Of a stretch of DNA of 64,000 nt, positions 47,524-59,720 are shown piece by piece; position 1 is the first letter of the stretch, and each line of letters starts with the position of its first letter. The notes beneath the pieces were generated by a model. The model had not been told where the DNA came from. It was given only the letters and a program-made list of their open reading frames with translations, and did no database searches. Origin of the DNA: Camillea tinctor (taxonomy: Eukaryota; Ascomycota; Sordariomycetes; Xylariales; Xylariaceae); NCBI GenBank assembly GCA_022578605.1, contig MU394065.1, forward strand, positions 620,001-684,000, in the 5' to 3' direction. The position numbers and the translations under genes were made by a program.

Positions 47524-48741
47524 TCAACAGACGACCTCTGCCTTGATGAGGACCTCGTAATCGCCATCTTTCTTCAGAAGACACGGCGTAATCATCATAT
47601 CCACCGTGCTCTGCGAGCCCAGCTTGCCACGCAGCTCCATCGTGGCTTCGCGGTAAGGGAAGCCCTGGGTACGCGTGCTGCCTGGCTCATCCGACATCAG
47701 CACAACGAACGGTGCACGCGTGAACGCGGCACTAAGTTCTGCACTCATGATGACAATCTCGCCGATATCCTTGCGCAGGCCATCGGCGCCAGCATCCATG
47801 CCGGCACTACTAACTTGGCCGCCTGTTGCAAAGGGGGTCAGGGCGTCGCAGATCTTGTCTACTAGCTCATTCGTGATATCCGTATCGATGGGGCGCGTGC
47901 GTTCGAGGAGTGTTGCTGTGAGCATTTGCCAGTCTCGGACAACACCAACTTGGTCGACGGTACTGTTAGTACCGAGCACCGACTTCTTACCAGCAGGGGA
48001 GGAAACCGGCGAGGATGAGGAGAAGAGATGCGAAAGCTGGCCTAGGGTGTTACGGACATCACGGCCCCAGACGCGACCGAAGGCAGCACCGAATAGACAG
48101 GTTTGTAGATAACGCCAGATGAGGGCGCGGAATAGGTAGCAGGTCAAGGATGGGGTGCTCAAGTACGTCTTCCAGTGGGAAGAGAGCTCGGCGAACTCCT
48201 GCTTGGCTTTGTCGGGCACGGTATCGGAGAAGACCTTGTTGAAGTGTTCGAGGGTGAGACTGCGAATGCGCTCGCGTAGGAGGTTCCAGTGGGTCACGAC
48301 CTGGTCGTCCGTGTTGAAGGTGGATGGTGGGGGCACGACGATAAGCTTGGGGGCTCCGTTGCTATGAGTGCTGCCGTGGAGTTGCTGTTGCAGGGCTTCG
48401 CAGAGCTTCGTCTTCTCGGAAAGCAGGGCGATGACCTTCTGGTATCGTGCTTCGATCTCTTGCATGCGCGAACGCGTGATGGTTACGGTGGTATTATTGT
48501 CGCCATCTACCCCGCCATCGGCTGCCCGAACTGGACTTGCGCCAGAGCCCGCACCGTTGAGAGGGTATCGAAGTTGTAGGTTTTCGGCCTCGAGTCTTTT
48601 CACTTTAGCTTCTAGCGAATTCTTTTCCTCCTCCCAGTTCTTGGTGGCCGTGGTATGCTGCATGCGCAGTTCTCTGAATTTCTTGTCTCGTTCCGTGAGC
48701 GCGCCCTGCGTGTCGGAGAGCTGGGCGCGTAGTTGTTCCAT
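47524..48741 (-). CDS. Coiled-coil protein of unknown function
   Basis: Single-exon frame of 405 residues. Residues 1-60 form a heptad-rich coiled coil (MEQLRAQLSDTQGALTERDK onward, ending EAKVKRLEAENLQLRYP). A second helix (about 90-120, MQEIEARYQKVIALLSEKTK) follows a short Gly/Asn linker. The C-terminal part is an alpha-helical domain with HWNLLRERIRSLTLEHFNKV, LTCYLFRALIWRYLQTCLFG and a closing block GKLGSQSTVDMMITPCLLKK then DGDYEVLIKAEVVC. I do not recognise a named family; the architecture matches hypothetical proteins in which a coiled coil precedes a helical effector domain. There is no signal peptide or clear membrane helix. A polypurine/polypyrimidine tract lies just upstream of the start (49045-49155). 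Confidence 0.78.
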   Translation of the reverse strand: MEQLRAQLSDTQGALTERDKKFRELRMQHTTATKNWEEEKNSLEAKVKRLEAENLQLRYPLNGAGSGASPVRAADGGVDGDNNTTVTITRSRMQEIEARYQKVIALLSEKTKLCEALQQQLHGSTHSNGAPKLIVVPPPSTFNTDDQVVTHWNLLRERIRSLTLEHFNKVFSDTVPDKAKQEFAELSSHWKTYLSTPSLTCYLFRALIWRYLQTCLFGAAFGRVWGRDVRNTLGQLSHLFSSSSPVSSPAGKKSVLGTNSTVDQVGVVRDWQMLTATLLERTRPIDTDITNELVDKICDALTPFATGGQVSSAGMDAGADGLRKDIGEIVIMSAELSAAFTRAPFVVLMSDEPGSTRTQGFPYREATMELRGKLGSQSTVDMMITPCLLKKDGDYEVLIKAEVVC

Positions 48742-49828
48742 ATTTATTCTTTTTATTATGGAAATGGGCTGTTGTTTATTCAGAAGAGTATTTACGAGAA
48801 TCCGTGAGGTCTAGGTAGGGAATATGTATCGTAACTTTGGTGGCTTGACTGATGGTGATGCTGGTGGTCCAAAAGAGGAACGTTAAACTGCGACAGCAAC
48901 AACGACATTTTATCATGTGGTCGCATTGTTTTTCCTCTTTCAAACCGGCATTGTTAGGTTTAGTGTGTTTCTTGGTAACTGATAGCTCCTGAGGTTAACT
49001 TCGTTTCTGGTGGTAATGTTACAAATTCTTTGTCGTTTGCGTACGAGGGGGAGAAGAGGAGGAGGGGGGGAGAAGAAGGAGGGGCAGGGGAGAAGGAAGA
49101 GAAGAGGGAAGAACGTCTTTCTCTTTCTCTCTCTTCTTTTTTTTTTTTTTTCTTTAGCAGCAACAACCCTTCTTTCTGTTCTTGGAAAGAGAAGTTCCCA
49201 CCCTGCAATAGGCAGAACACTAGTTTCACCTTTTAGTGTACCCAGGGTTCGGCTTGTTCCGGCCGCCCAAATATCTCGGAATGCCAATCTTAATTTCGTA
49301 CCTGCCTTATCCACAGGTACTTGCCTAAGGTACTTTGCCTAAGGTACTTTCGCCTTTGGCTAACCAATTGCAATAAGTAGGTTAAGTGTGCTTCCCTACA
49401 ACTAAAATCTACCTGATCCTTTTGTCATGTACATAAACGGGTACCTACATAGGGGACTGGCTTCACTGTTTGCTGCATCACTTCGAAATCAAGCCTCATC
49501 CCGAAATACAACGGGAGTGACTCACCCACACGGGCCACTCACTGGCTTACACAGTGGAATACTGCTATATGGATATAGATATATATCATAGAATAAAATA
49601 AGATATAATAATAAAAAAGAAGAAGCGATCAAGTCTATGTACGTAACCACACAGCACCAGCACAGCCACTCATCGTCATCCCTTTTTCTTTTTTTTATAT
49701 CTGTTTGGAGTTGAGATGTGAACTATGACATCTGAACCTGTAAATCGCTGAAAGTGCCGTATATCGCAAAACCCTCCTGTAACTCCTGTACCCATCGTAA
49801 CCATTCGTCAAGTGAACCCAGCGAGAGC
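48742..49828. other. Intergenic with polypurine/polypyrimidine tract
   Basis: A purine run of G/A blocks (about 49046-49120) switches directly to a TCTTTC/T run (49120-49155) in the presumed promoter of the coiled-coil gene. Tandem TGCCTAAGGTACT units occur at 49320-49350. No gene seen. Confidence 0.55.
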
Positions 49829-52782
49829 TTAGAAAAGTCCCCATCGTCCACGGTCCTTCTCACTCGATTTCTTACCCCCTGATTTTGACCGTTCCTTTTC
49901 CCGCCCCTCCAGCTGTCTCAAGCTCTCCATCTTATCCAACACAAGCTCTAGCAGCTCCTTCCGCTTGATCACTTCGAGGTGTCTCTTAATCTTCGGGTCC
50001 TCTTTGGCGAACTTTTCAACCTGCTCGTCCGAGAGATGACGGCCGAGCCGCATGTCCAGTTCCCGTGGGAAATTGTAGTAGAACTCGGATAGCAATTCTA
50101 CGTTGAGAAAAAGCACCGCTGTTGATGCAAGCTTCGAAGCCACAGCGTCGAGGAAGACCTCGGGGCAGTGGTACTTGTTTTGCATGTTGGCACATTGTTT
50201 TGACTTGACCGCCATCATACGCATCTTAATGATATCCGCTCGGTCTCGTAGGAAGACGGCTTCTCGTCCTTGATTCCATATGTTAGCTCTGAGATCTTCG
50301 TGTGAAGCGGTATAGTAGTCACAAACCTTTAGCAAGTAGAGCAGCACTGAATCCACCAGCTCCGACATGGCTCTCTCCCTCCACTATAATATCACCTTTC
50401 CTAGCCTTGTCGACAAAGTTCATCACTTCCTTCAACTTTCTCCGCCCGCCAACATGCGCCTCCATGTCCTTGAGTGCCTTCTCACAAGCGGATAGTTCCT
50501 TCTTTAGAACACCCTGGACGTGATCCCGTCCCAGGGCCCACTCACGCTCTTCCATGTCGATCTCGAACTTGAAAGGCTTGATGCAGTTTTCCACCTGATC
50601 ACTAGTGCTGTAGAACCTATCATTCAAGATACTGGAAGCCGCATCGGTAATCGCCTGTCGCGCGAACGGATGGTTAACAAAGGTCGAGTGGCCGATGAGA
50701 GCGTCGATACGTGATTGGATCGCGTTTGCTACTACAGTCGTAGCTAGTCTACCAACGCCGAGCTTTGTCAGGGCCGAAGTGGACGCATCCAACTGTCTAC
50801 GCCAGTAGAGATTGGTGGGGTCAGCTGTCGGGAGATCGACGAGGCTGTTAGGCTCCGCGATGGGGACGGCCAGATCATAGATCGGCTTGTTCCAATACCT
50901 CGCAGCTAGCAGATCCAACATTCTCTGATCAAGCTCATTCTTCAAGAGCTCATGCATCTGCGGCCGACCGAAGCCTTCGGTAAATTCTTTAAAAGAGTGC
51001 TTAAATGCATCCAAGCTCTCAGCGAGATAAGATTCCGCAGATAGGGGCCGGTCGTTGTATTGAACCTTGAATTCGTAAGTCGCCTCCTCGAGTTCCTGTC
51101 GAATAGCATCACCGGTGGACTGTAGACTAGCCGACATGGTCTGCTCAAGAACGTGCATAAGCTTCTTCCGTAGAGTCGAAGTCCCGACGAGGACATCCGA
51201 GCCTTGACCAAATTCTAAAGGATGAGCTGAGAAGAAAGCATTCTCATTCTTAGTGATAGCAGACGTAAGGTTGGTGTTGCCCTTCTTAAACAGCCCAGCC
51301 ATGGTGGGCGCGCGAGAGACGACACCGACATATCCTAGACGAAGGGGGTATTGCTTGTCGTTGAGAATCTCAGCACCTCTCATGGGGTCGACCAGGTCCA
51401 TCTTGGTAACAACTCCTATTGTTCGCTCACCCCTGGGGTCTACCCTCCTGCTAGCTCGCAGGGCCGTCGAGTTTGCTAGGTCAACATCGGCGGCAGAGAT
51501 GGCCAGGATCACGTTGGGTGGCTGGATGTACTTGTCGCAGAGCTCGGATATCTTCTGCTTGAGAATAGGGGGCTGGTTCTGTCCTACTACCTGGATGTAA
51601 CCTGGCAGATCGATGAGTGACAAGTCCGGGACGTTTGGCGAGGAGATAGATAGCCGGATCGGATCATCCGAGACGCACTGAGCGTCGGGAACGGCCTGGT
51701 TGAGTTCTGTCAAAGTCCGCTGGATGGAAGAGAAGTCGTGGATCTTGCCGAGGCCCAGGTCTACAAATTCACCGTATTCGACATCCGAATCCGGGGTGTT
51801 GATCAATGTAAGCTCGATGGGTCTCCGAGTAACCATGTTAGAACCTTTGGGTAGAAATTCATGCCCGACTATCGCCTCCAGAACGGAACTCTTGCCGGAA
51901 GACTGAGAGCCTATGACCACGATAGAGGGAAGGGTGAGAGTACTCGACTGTCCGACTCTGGCCAGTATGTTGCGGATCTCAATCATCTTCTTGGTGAGCA
52001 CCATCATCTGGTCGTCCTTAGCGGCTTCGTCGGGTCTCCTTTGATCATCGTCGGCTGATTCATATCCATATGCAGCAGCACTAGCACCGGCAGCCACGGC
52101 AGCGCCGGTTCTACTCTGCTTATGGGGTTCCTCTCCTCCCGGCCCGCCATCACCACCACCACCACTTCCCCCTTTTCCAAGGCCTATTTCCTCTTGTAGT
52201 CGTAGAAGCTTTTGCACCCACTCGGACGTTTCGACTTGTTCCTTGGTATTTTGCCATCCTTTCATCGTCTGGTCGGCTATACCTACAGCGCCACCATATA
52301 GGGATGATGCGGTATTCGAAACGGAGTCTTTGGCATTGTTGATAACATCCCATGCGTAGTTCCCGGCCTCTAGATATCACCAGTACCAGTCAGTCATCGA
52401 AAAGAGGGATACTGTTATCATAACACAAGAAGGGAAAAGGATAATGTGTTCGGTGGCAAAAAAAAAAAAGAAAAAACATACGTGTCGCTTGGTATTGTAT
52501 CCATGCCAATCCCCCTACCATAGCACCTCCAGCTAGGGCGGGGAGTCTCACGAACTTCACTACCAACCGGGGTAGAAAGCGAGCAAAGGATGCATTCCGG
52601 ACGGCAACAGAGTTATGAAAGGAACTAACTGGTGTCCACATACGTCGTCGTGTCGCACGGATGGCAGCTTCGGCGCGGAGGAGTCCGCCAGAGGGTAGCT
52701 GGTGATATTGGCGAATGGCTCGGACGGTGCCTGAACGAGCTGCCGGGAGACGCCCGGCGGTAGCTATAAGCCGTCCGCTCAT
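49829..52782 (-). CDS. mgm1: Mitochondrial inner-membrane dynamin GTPase Mgm1/OPA1
   Basis: Three exons, 52482-52782, 50327-52369 and 49829-50268, give 927 residues with exact phases. The start MSGRLIATAGRLPAARSGTV is Arg/Ala-rich without acidic residues, a typical mitochondrial presequence. A hydrophobic anchor LPALAGGAMVGGLAW follows near residue 90, and a second small-residue segment AAVAAGASAAAYGYES fits the rhomboid (Pcp1) processing site that makes the short form. The GTPase domain has GSQSSGKSS (G1), DLPGYIQVV (G3) and VVTKMDLVDP (G4). The stalk and C-terminal GED-like helices end at KDRGRWGLF. It fuses inner membranes and shapes cristae from the intermembrane side. I choose the ATG at 52782; an upstream in-frame TTG is not a plausible start. 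Confidence 0.95.
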
Positions 52783-53694
52783 ACCGATGAGAGTCGGAGG
52801 CAATCTGAAGTATTTGCTTTAGTGATCATCAACGATGGGGGGCGGTATCGTTAGCCCTGGACGAGGTTCGAGAAACCTATCGCGAATTACACATTTCTTT
52901 AGGTTAGTGGGCTAGGGGGGCGGAATGAGGCGAGCTTTTGCATCGTAGCATTTCTTTTGGGGGGGAGAGAAAGAGATATCAATCAGGAGGATATGGCACT
53001 ATCATTTATGCAATAAACCCCGCCAACGTGGCTGGTGTGGCTAGTACTTGGTGTACCTACCTCTAACCTTGGAAGTCTTAGCGCATTCCACTTCCTTGGA
53101 ACCAATCCTAATTTAATAGATTATCAGATTAGGTAAGCTATGAACTCCGCTTATCCAAGATCTACCTAAAAAACAAAACCTTAGGGCTTTGGGCTGGTAT
53201 TACACTATGTAACCTAGCTGTAGGGTAAGTATGTAGGTAGGTAAATGTAAATACCTTCAACCAACGAGACAAGCACACATGTCTGATGACATATTTACAT
53301 TGTCTTCAGTCAGGTCATGAACACTGATGTTTCTAGAGAGTAGGTTACCTAACTAGGTAGGTACCTAAACCTCGATTTACCTAACCGAAATCCTATACAT
53401 ATGACATGTGTAAGTCAAGTAATACCCCATACCTATTAGATATTTCACCATCTTGCCGCGCTATACCCGTCATTATTGATTTAGGTTGCTTGTTATTAGG
53501 CTTCGGATATTATCGAAATTTTAATAGAAAGACCAGAAAATATGCAATAGGTCTAAGTTGAGTGTTGGTTGTTCCGTTCATGTATCTTTAATGTTATACA
53601 TTCGTCCCTCGTCCCAGAATATCTTGCCCATTCGTGTATTACCTACATACAAAATAAGCCCTTACCTGGTCGGTATAAATAATATTAAACTCGT
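52783..53694. other. Intergenic, no gene seen
   Basis: Mgm1 upstream region and AT-rich spacer with ACCTA/TAGGT units (53221-53395). Confidence 0.5.
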
Positions 53695-56151
53695 CTAAAA
53701 CCTCCACCCCATGTTCGCGAAATACGGCTCTATAATGTTCGTTAGGTCCCTAGAGTCGTAATCCCCTAACTCCGACTCGAACCCCATCATAGCACTATCC
53801 CAATCATGCTGTGCCATGGGATATCCGTACCCGAATGGAGCTGCGTGCGTATGGTCAGGCATGGCGGTGGTGCCATCGGTTGCCACGCCGAGCGAGAGCC
53901 CTCCGTTGTCGAACACCTGCTCCTGGTACACCTTGTGGCTCATAGGGCCCTCACTTGCGCTAGACACTATGCGGTTGGCAATTCTCCCAAACCTCTCACA
54001 TGCGTCGTGCATCTTCCGGGCGATCGGCGAATTCGCCGCAGCGGGCGCCATCACGGAGACCACGGAGGATAGGAGGGCTAGGTCTCCGCTCGACGATGTG
54101 GCGATGGCGTTGCCGGCTAGTACGATGAAGGAGACAAATGGGACCAGAGACAAGATCCTATAAAAGCATAGTTGTCAGCCTAAAAATGATAAACTCCCCC
54201 CTTCCCCCCCCCCTTTTTTTTTAACCAACTTACAAGTTCAATAGGAAGCTCCATCCAACAGGGCTGACTCGCAGCATATGCTCGCCGACCTTCACCAGCT
54301 TGGTCAACGCTATACGTGCCGCATCTACGCATTCATCCGAGCACTGTAGCGGGTGGGCCTGAACAGAGCTGGGCGGGAGTATTCGGTATACGATCGTAAG
54401 CAGGGAGTACATCATGATGTTGAGCGCTACGGCGGCAGCGCTAAACATCTCGTCTGGGGTCGGATACTCCTGGTTAGGCTAATAAAGTCAGTAAGGTGCC
54501 TCCCCGAAAGTACGGGTACGGATGGATTTCATACATAAGTGATACTGCTCTGGATAGCTATGATCCGGGCAGCGAATTCCCTTACCCGCTGGATGCGGAC
54601 CTCCTGTGACGCTTGCCGTGCTGAAGCAGAGAATAACTTCTGTTGGATTTCCCCCGTGACGATGGCGTAGTCTATGAAGGCGGCGTACACCCTGTATACC
54701 ATCAGGAACAAATCCAATAGTGACCTGATTATACTGGCAACCTACCGGCCTGGGGTATCGTGACGCTGTTCTGGGCTCACAGGGTGGCACGTGGTCACAT
54801 CATAGTGATGAATCCCTGGTGTTCTACCACAAGTCATAGCCAATCCGGTGTCCCACGTATAGATGTACCAGAAAATAGAACCCTTGCGGGCAATCTCTTC
54901 ACTATTCGTATTGTTGGGTAGGCGATGTAGACCAAGATCTAGAGCCGCTCTGGCGGCGCCACTGATCAACCGCCAGGCGATGGTGCTATGACCTTCTTTA
55001 ACGTAAAAGGTTGCCTTAGATAGTTAGGATCCAGAGTCATAGCTCAGGGTGTCCAATACACTTACAAGTAGGGCCAGGGCGCGACAAGATTCAGTCGATG
55101 GCTCCGAGCACAGACGGAGACTCTGCATCGCGGCTTCGGCATTCGCCTTCAGCATCTTCCCATGGGACCGCATGGCTTCGATTGTTGTACCCATCCATCG
55201 ACAGTCATCTTCGTTGACCCCGAAGAAGAGGTAGTAGAGTCCGACATCGACGGATATCCACGTCCAGAGCGATATCGGTTCCGTCGCAAAGTAGACATCT
55301 CGACATAGGTTAGTAAATTCGGCTTCGTCAAATAATGGGACATCGACAAAAAACCGCTGCTTGGTAGTCTTAGTCAAGCGTAAGAGGCTCAGGACGGCGT
55401 CTATAGGAGGGAGTGGCATGTTCCCAAACCCCAAGTCATGCGACCATGGAAGAGGCCCCAGGGCAGCATTGGCCGAAGTAGAGGATCCTGTTGTACCCGG
55501 ACCGTGGAGCGGCTCTGCGACGGTATGTTGGGGTAATATCGTAGGAACCTCTAGAGCCTCCACGCTAATTAACTCAGAAGCAGTAAGTGTTGCTTCTAAT
55601 GCATTCTTCACCCTGTGGGCGTATGACTGGAACGAGGAGTCGCCGGCAAAACCCTCGTGTACACTTGATAGGCTAGGGACTTGTTCGTCAATCATCGATC
55701 GAGGTGTATGATGCGCATAGTCCGACGACCCCCCTGTTGGACACGGCGAAGGGTTTTTGCCCAGTGTGAGCGCTTGTAGCATTTCCTTGACATCGCTGAG
55801 TTGACGGCTGACATCTTGCATGGCTTCATCATACTTGGCAGATAAGAGCACCCGTTGTCGCTTCTCAGTTGGCCGGCTTGAAGTCCGGCAAGTGACGTTG
55901 AGGGTCACGCAGCTCGCACATGGTGACCGTCTATCACATTTAGTCTTCGCAAAGTGTTAGTTTCAGGTCATAGTTCCCGAGCCTACATAGTAGCCCGCAT
56001 ACCTTCCGTGCTTTGCATATATCACACTAGACGATGGCCACATTATTAGTATTAAAGTGAACAAACGAATGGGTAGGTATCATATTAGTAAATTTGGGGT
56101 CCTCACCGCCGGCCTTCGCTCCAATGGGGTGTTGAGTTCCGTTTCACTCAT
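53695..56151 (-). CDS. Zn2Cys6 transcription factor with fungal-specific middle domain
   Basis: Seven exons with consistent phases: 56107-56151, 56003-56026, 55066-55944, 54746-55014, 54535-54691, 54234-54478 and 53695-54157; 693 residues. Residues 16-42 form the binuclear zinc cluster CDICKARKTKC then DRRSPCASCVTLNVTC (Cys16, 19, 26, 32, 35, 42), split by two small introns. A coiled coil follows (about 60-85). Residues about 317-405 match the fungal-specific regulatory domain: AWRLISGAARAALDLGLH, GSIFWYIYTWDTGLAMTCGR. The last exons are hydrophobic helices and a C-terminal Phe/Gly-rich tail ending NMGWRF. It is a nuclear DNA-binding regulator. It lies directly beside an FAD-linked oxidoreductase on the same strand, a usual arrangement for a pathway-specific activator, though no wider cluster is present. 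Confidence 0.93.
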
Positions 56152-56530
56152 GTTCGGGAAATCACGCTATCTACAGAGGGCTGGAGGCGTTTGGGAGACG
56201 GGAAAATGGGCGTTGAGTTGGACAGAACAACCCCCGAGACCTCTCCGCGCCATAAGTCCAGCGGGTCCCGAGGCCACCGACAGCTGGCTTAAATGAGCTC
56301 ATTGTCAGCGCTATATTTGGACAAATATCACAGCCAATAAGTATGGGAGTCGGGCCAGTATGAGCTTGGATCAGCGCGGCGCAGTCGACTACTTCACGCT
56401 TGTTCGTCGAATCACAAAACTGGTAACATGTATTATGCATATCAAAGTTGTAATACAGATAACGGTGACAGTCGATAGTCGACAAAATCTATAGCTGTGC
56501 TCATTTGCAAGGTGCTATATACAGTCCGCC
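56152..56530. other. Short spacer between regulator and oxidoreductase
   Basis: 379 bp holding the promoter of the Zn2Cys6 gene and the 3' end region of the oxidoreductase. No further gene. Confidence 0.55.
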
Positions 56531-58234
56531 TCACGCAACCCTTGATAATTTGAAGCCCCCTGGGATACGCTTCTGAAAGATTTCCGCAGGGTCATATCGA
56601 GCAGCCACATCTCGCATATGCTGAATATTTTTGGCACCGTAGTTCCCAAGGATATCCTGGTTCGCGTCTGCATAGTTAAGGTAGAGGAAATCCAAGTCAG
56701 TGGCGGTTGATTTCGAAATCTCCTTTAATTGTGCCGTCATCGCATTCAGACCCGCCTGCGCCACGGCATGGTCACCTGCAGTATTAGCAGAAGTGCCAGT
56801 AGTCCAGAGAAGAGCATTATCCTCGATGTTATCTAGTCCGAGCATGTTACCTCCTCGCTGGTGGCCAATCTGCCCTATGTATGATGGGATAGGCTGAAGA
56901 AACATGGCCGTCAAGAAATTCTCAGCACCGATAGACTGTTTGAGCGAGTCAATGTAGTCCACGAAAACATCAACACAACGACGGGCCATTTGGAGATCGT
57001 TACGGAACGTTAAAGTCGACCCAGCACTCCTGAAAATTGTTAGCTAATTAAGTCGTTGATGCGCTTCGGAATGACGAACCTAGCACCCCCAGCTACCTGT
57101 GAGCCAAGCGCCGCATCTGCCATACTCTCAATAGTTGTCTCATTGAGTAGAGCAGGAAGGCTCTTCACATCATCAAACGGTATTGTGACATTCCCATTGC
57201 CGTACGTGTTGACATAGATTGTGCCAATCAGGATATCAGAACTCTCTGAGCCATTATAAATGAAAAATGTTATGAAAGCGTTGTCAGCAAGAGACTGGTC
57301 TGCATTAGCATACCCAACAACGGCTTCAAGTACAGCCTCTGAATAATTGAAATCTAGGAAACGCGTGTCGTGGTATAATTTCCGAGATGGGATAGCTTCC
57401 ATGTCGAATCGTGTCACAATGCCGAAATTGCTGCTACCCCCTTTAAGGGCCTGCCACAGATCCGCGTTTGCTGTACTGTTGGCATTGATAACAGTGCCAT
57501 TGCCCAGGACTACCTCGAAATTCACGACTGAATCACAACCAAACCCCATTCGCCCAGTGTAAAAGGAGTTTCCGCCACCTAGGAGAAATCCGCCAACACC
57601 GACATCTCCATCACGGCCGCCCGCCGCAGTCACACCATATTTCTCGAGGTCTGCGTAGACATTCCTCCAGCGACCTCCAGGCTGAATCTTAGCTAGGTTA
57701 GTTGCCTCGTCGTAGCTAGAAGAGTTCATATAGCTCAAGTCAATGGTAACTCCATTCTCGATGTTGTTGCTTCCAATCGTGCTGTGGCCCCCGCTGCGTA
57801 CCGCGATGTGCCAATCACCTGCACCATCATTGGCGTTGACCAACGCCGTCAACGCAGTGGAAACCTCGGCAGTGCTCTGGGGAAGAATAAGGCAATATGG
57901 TCTCACACGACTGTTCTCCGCGTACCAAGTTTGGATCTGAGGTTCATAACCAGGATCCGTCGGGAAGAGTATTCGGTCCCCAAGACCAGCTTCTTTCAAA
58001 GCTTCACACTATTTATAAAAGTGAGTAAATAATCCATATCATATGCCATATTCCAACTTAAATATTGCCCCCGGTTTAGGTACTTACAGGTAAGATTCCG
58101 CTGTTGCCATTCCTAGGCCCGAAACCATTGTCCCCAGACACAATCGAGGAATTAAGTAGTGATCCAGTTGATGCTGCTGCCAGTCCGAATAGGAGTGTAG
58201 CAGCAGCAGAAGTAGTTGTCCAAGTTTGAAACAT
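56531..58234 (-). CDS. Secreted FAD-linked oxidoreductase (BBE-like, PCMH-type)
   Basis: Three exons, 58088-58234, 57080-58008 and 56531-57029, give 524 residues with exact phases; the second intron starts GTTCGT and has a GCTAACA branch site. The start MFQTWTTTSAAATLLFGLAA is a signal peptide. The PCMH FAD-binding fold shows CLILPQSTAEVS, VRSGGHS with His124 as the likely histidyl-FAD link, DLSYMN, IQPGGRWRNVYADLEKYG, then GGGNSFYTGRMGFGCDSVV with Cys207 where bicovalent enzymes carry the cysteinyl link. The C-terminus has the BBE block DLDFLYLNYADANQDILGN then YDPAEIFQKRIPGGFKL. Members oxidise alcohols, sugars or secondary metabolites; the substrate is unknown. Several N-glycosylation sites (NSS, NGS, NGT) fit secretion. 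Confidence 0.94.
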
Positions 58235-59720
58235 AGTAATAATTATTGATTCAGAAAAATTTATATAATAACTAGAACTTAATTAAGAAGTCTATTCTAG
58301 GTCGCAAGAGTAATGAGGACTACATTCGAGAAAGTGAACCAGCTTGTTCTGATACTTCCCTTCATTTATACCCATTTTGACTCTGTTCACAATCATCCAC
58401 AATCGTCAAGGCTTAACTCCCTAATTTCTCTACTATCAACTTGTTGTTGACCCTCGTAGTCGTTTCCTTGCTAGGCAACACTTTAACAATTTCAACGAGG
58501 CGCAGTGCGTTGTCGTCAGCTATTCCTCTCTCTATCCCTCGATATACTACCTACTTGTGTAAGTGTTGTCATTCCATCTAAGATATTTGGTGGAGGCCGA
58601 GGAACCCGAGGAACCCGGTGAAATGAGCGTGGCTTTTCTTCTGCAATACCACTTTATAGGTACGGTCATTGATTTGTGGCGAGTGGTTCCCTTGACTTAA
58701 ACGTTTCTTTTCTTTTTTTTTTTCAGAGTAAGGAATTTGTACCGATATGTACAGAAAAGGAGGTGCTAGTACATAATGCAATGATCACCAATATTCTATG
58801 ACCTAAGAGCTCATGCAGTTTTCTTATGTGTACTTTTTAATATTTGGGTTAACCTGTAATCACAAGGTAGGCTTTACGACATCTACCCGTCCCATCATCA
58901 TCCCCGATCAGCATCTTAGGACGGTACTAAAATCAACAACGCACTCGAAAGACATACACTAACTAAAGGGCGGTTTTTGATCTTAGGCACAGTACCTTAA
59001 TTTCCATTTAATAGCTGTTGGGAGCAGTTCTATCACCGTCAAGAGCTTTGTCCTCTAGAATACCCCTATTATATTCTGAATCTATCTTATATATTGATAC
59101 GTGTATTACAATACACTTTGTCTCCCAATATTCTTATTTCCTCTCGAATAAGTGGCATTTTTCTGGAATTCACTTTATAATATTAATCTTGTGTACATCA
59201 TTCCCTGTAACCTAGATAATTCGAATTTGTTGCTTATAGGAAATGTTTATAACAATAGCAAGGTAAACCTTTGTTCAGCTATCATGTTTGGATAAGAGGC
59301 TGGGTTTGGCCCTAAGATGGTACTATTTTGAAAGAAAGGAAAACCATTTGCCTTCTTAGGTTGCTCACACGAGTTGCATTGGTTACGACTTCCTCTTAGC
59401 ATATCTAATGGCTAAGGAACCTTACATCACTTCAACCCTTTTCCCTTAAAGCTTCCCTGGCCTTCAGCAAAAAGTCAAATAGGACCACAAGAACGTCGAA
59501 ATGGTTCCGGGTTGTTTCTTTGCTGAATTCTCTCTTCTTCCCCAGACATCATTTCTTTGACACACATTCTTGAAAGTACTCAATACTTAAACAATCATTC
59601 CAAACATCCTATAACCATCCACAAGTTCCCTTACACTTTTATTTATCTTATTCTTGTTCTCATGCTTCGACCACCATATCCACATCCATACTAGATAGCT
59701 CGCCTAGCCCGCCTTACAAT
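58235..59720. other. Intergenic, no gene seen
   Basis: Upstream region of the oxidoreductase gene, AT-rich spacer, and from about 59500 a CT-rich, CATCC-containing stretch that fits the leader of the plus-strand hypothetical gene. Confidence 0.5.
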
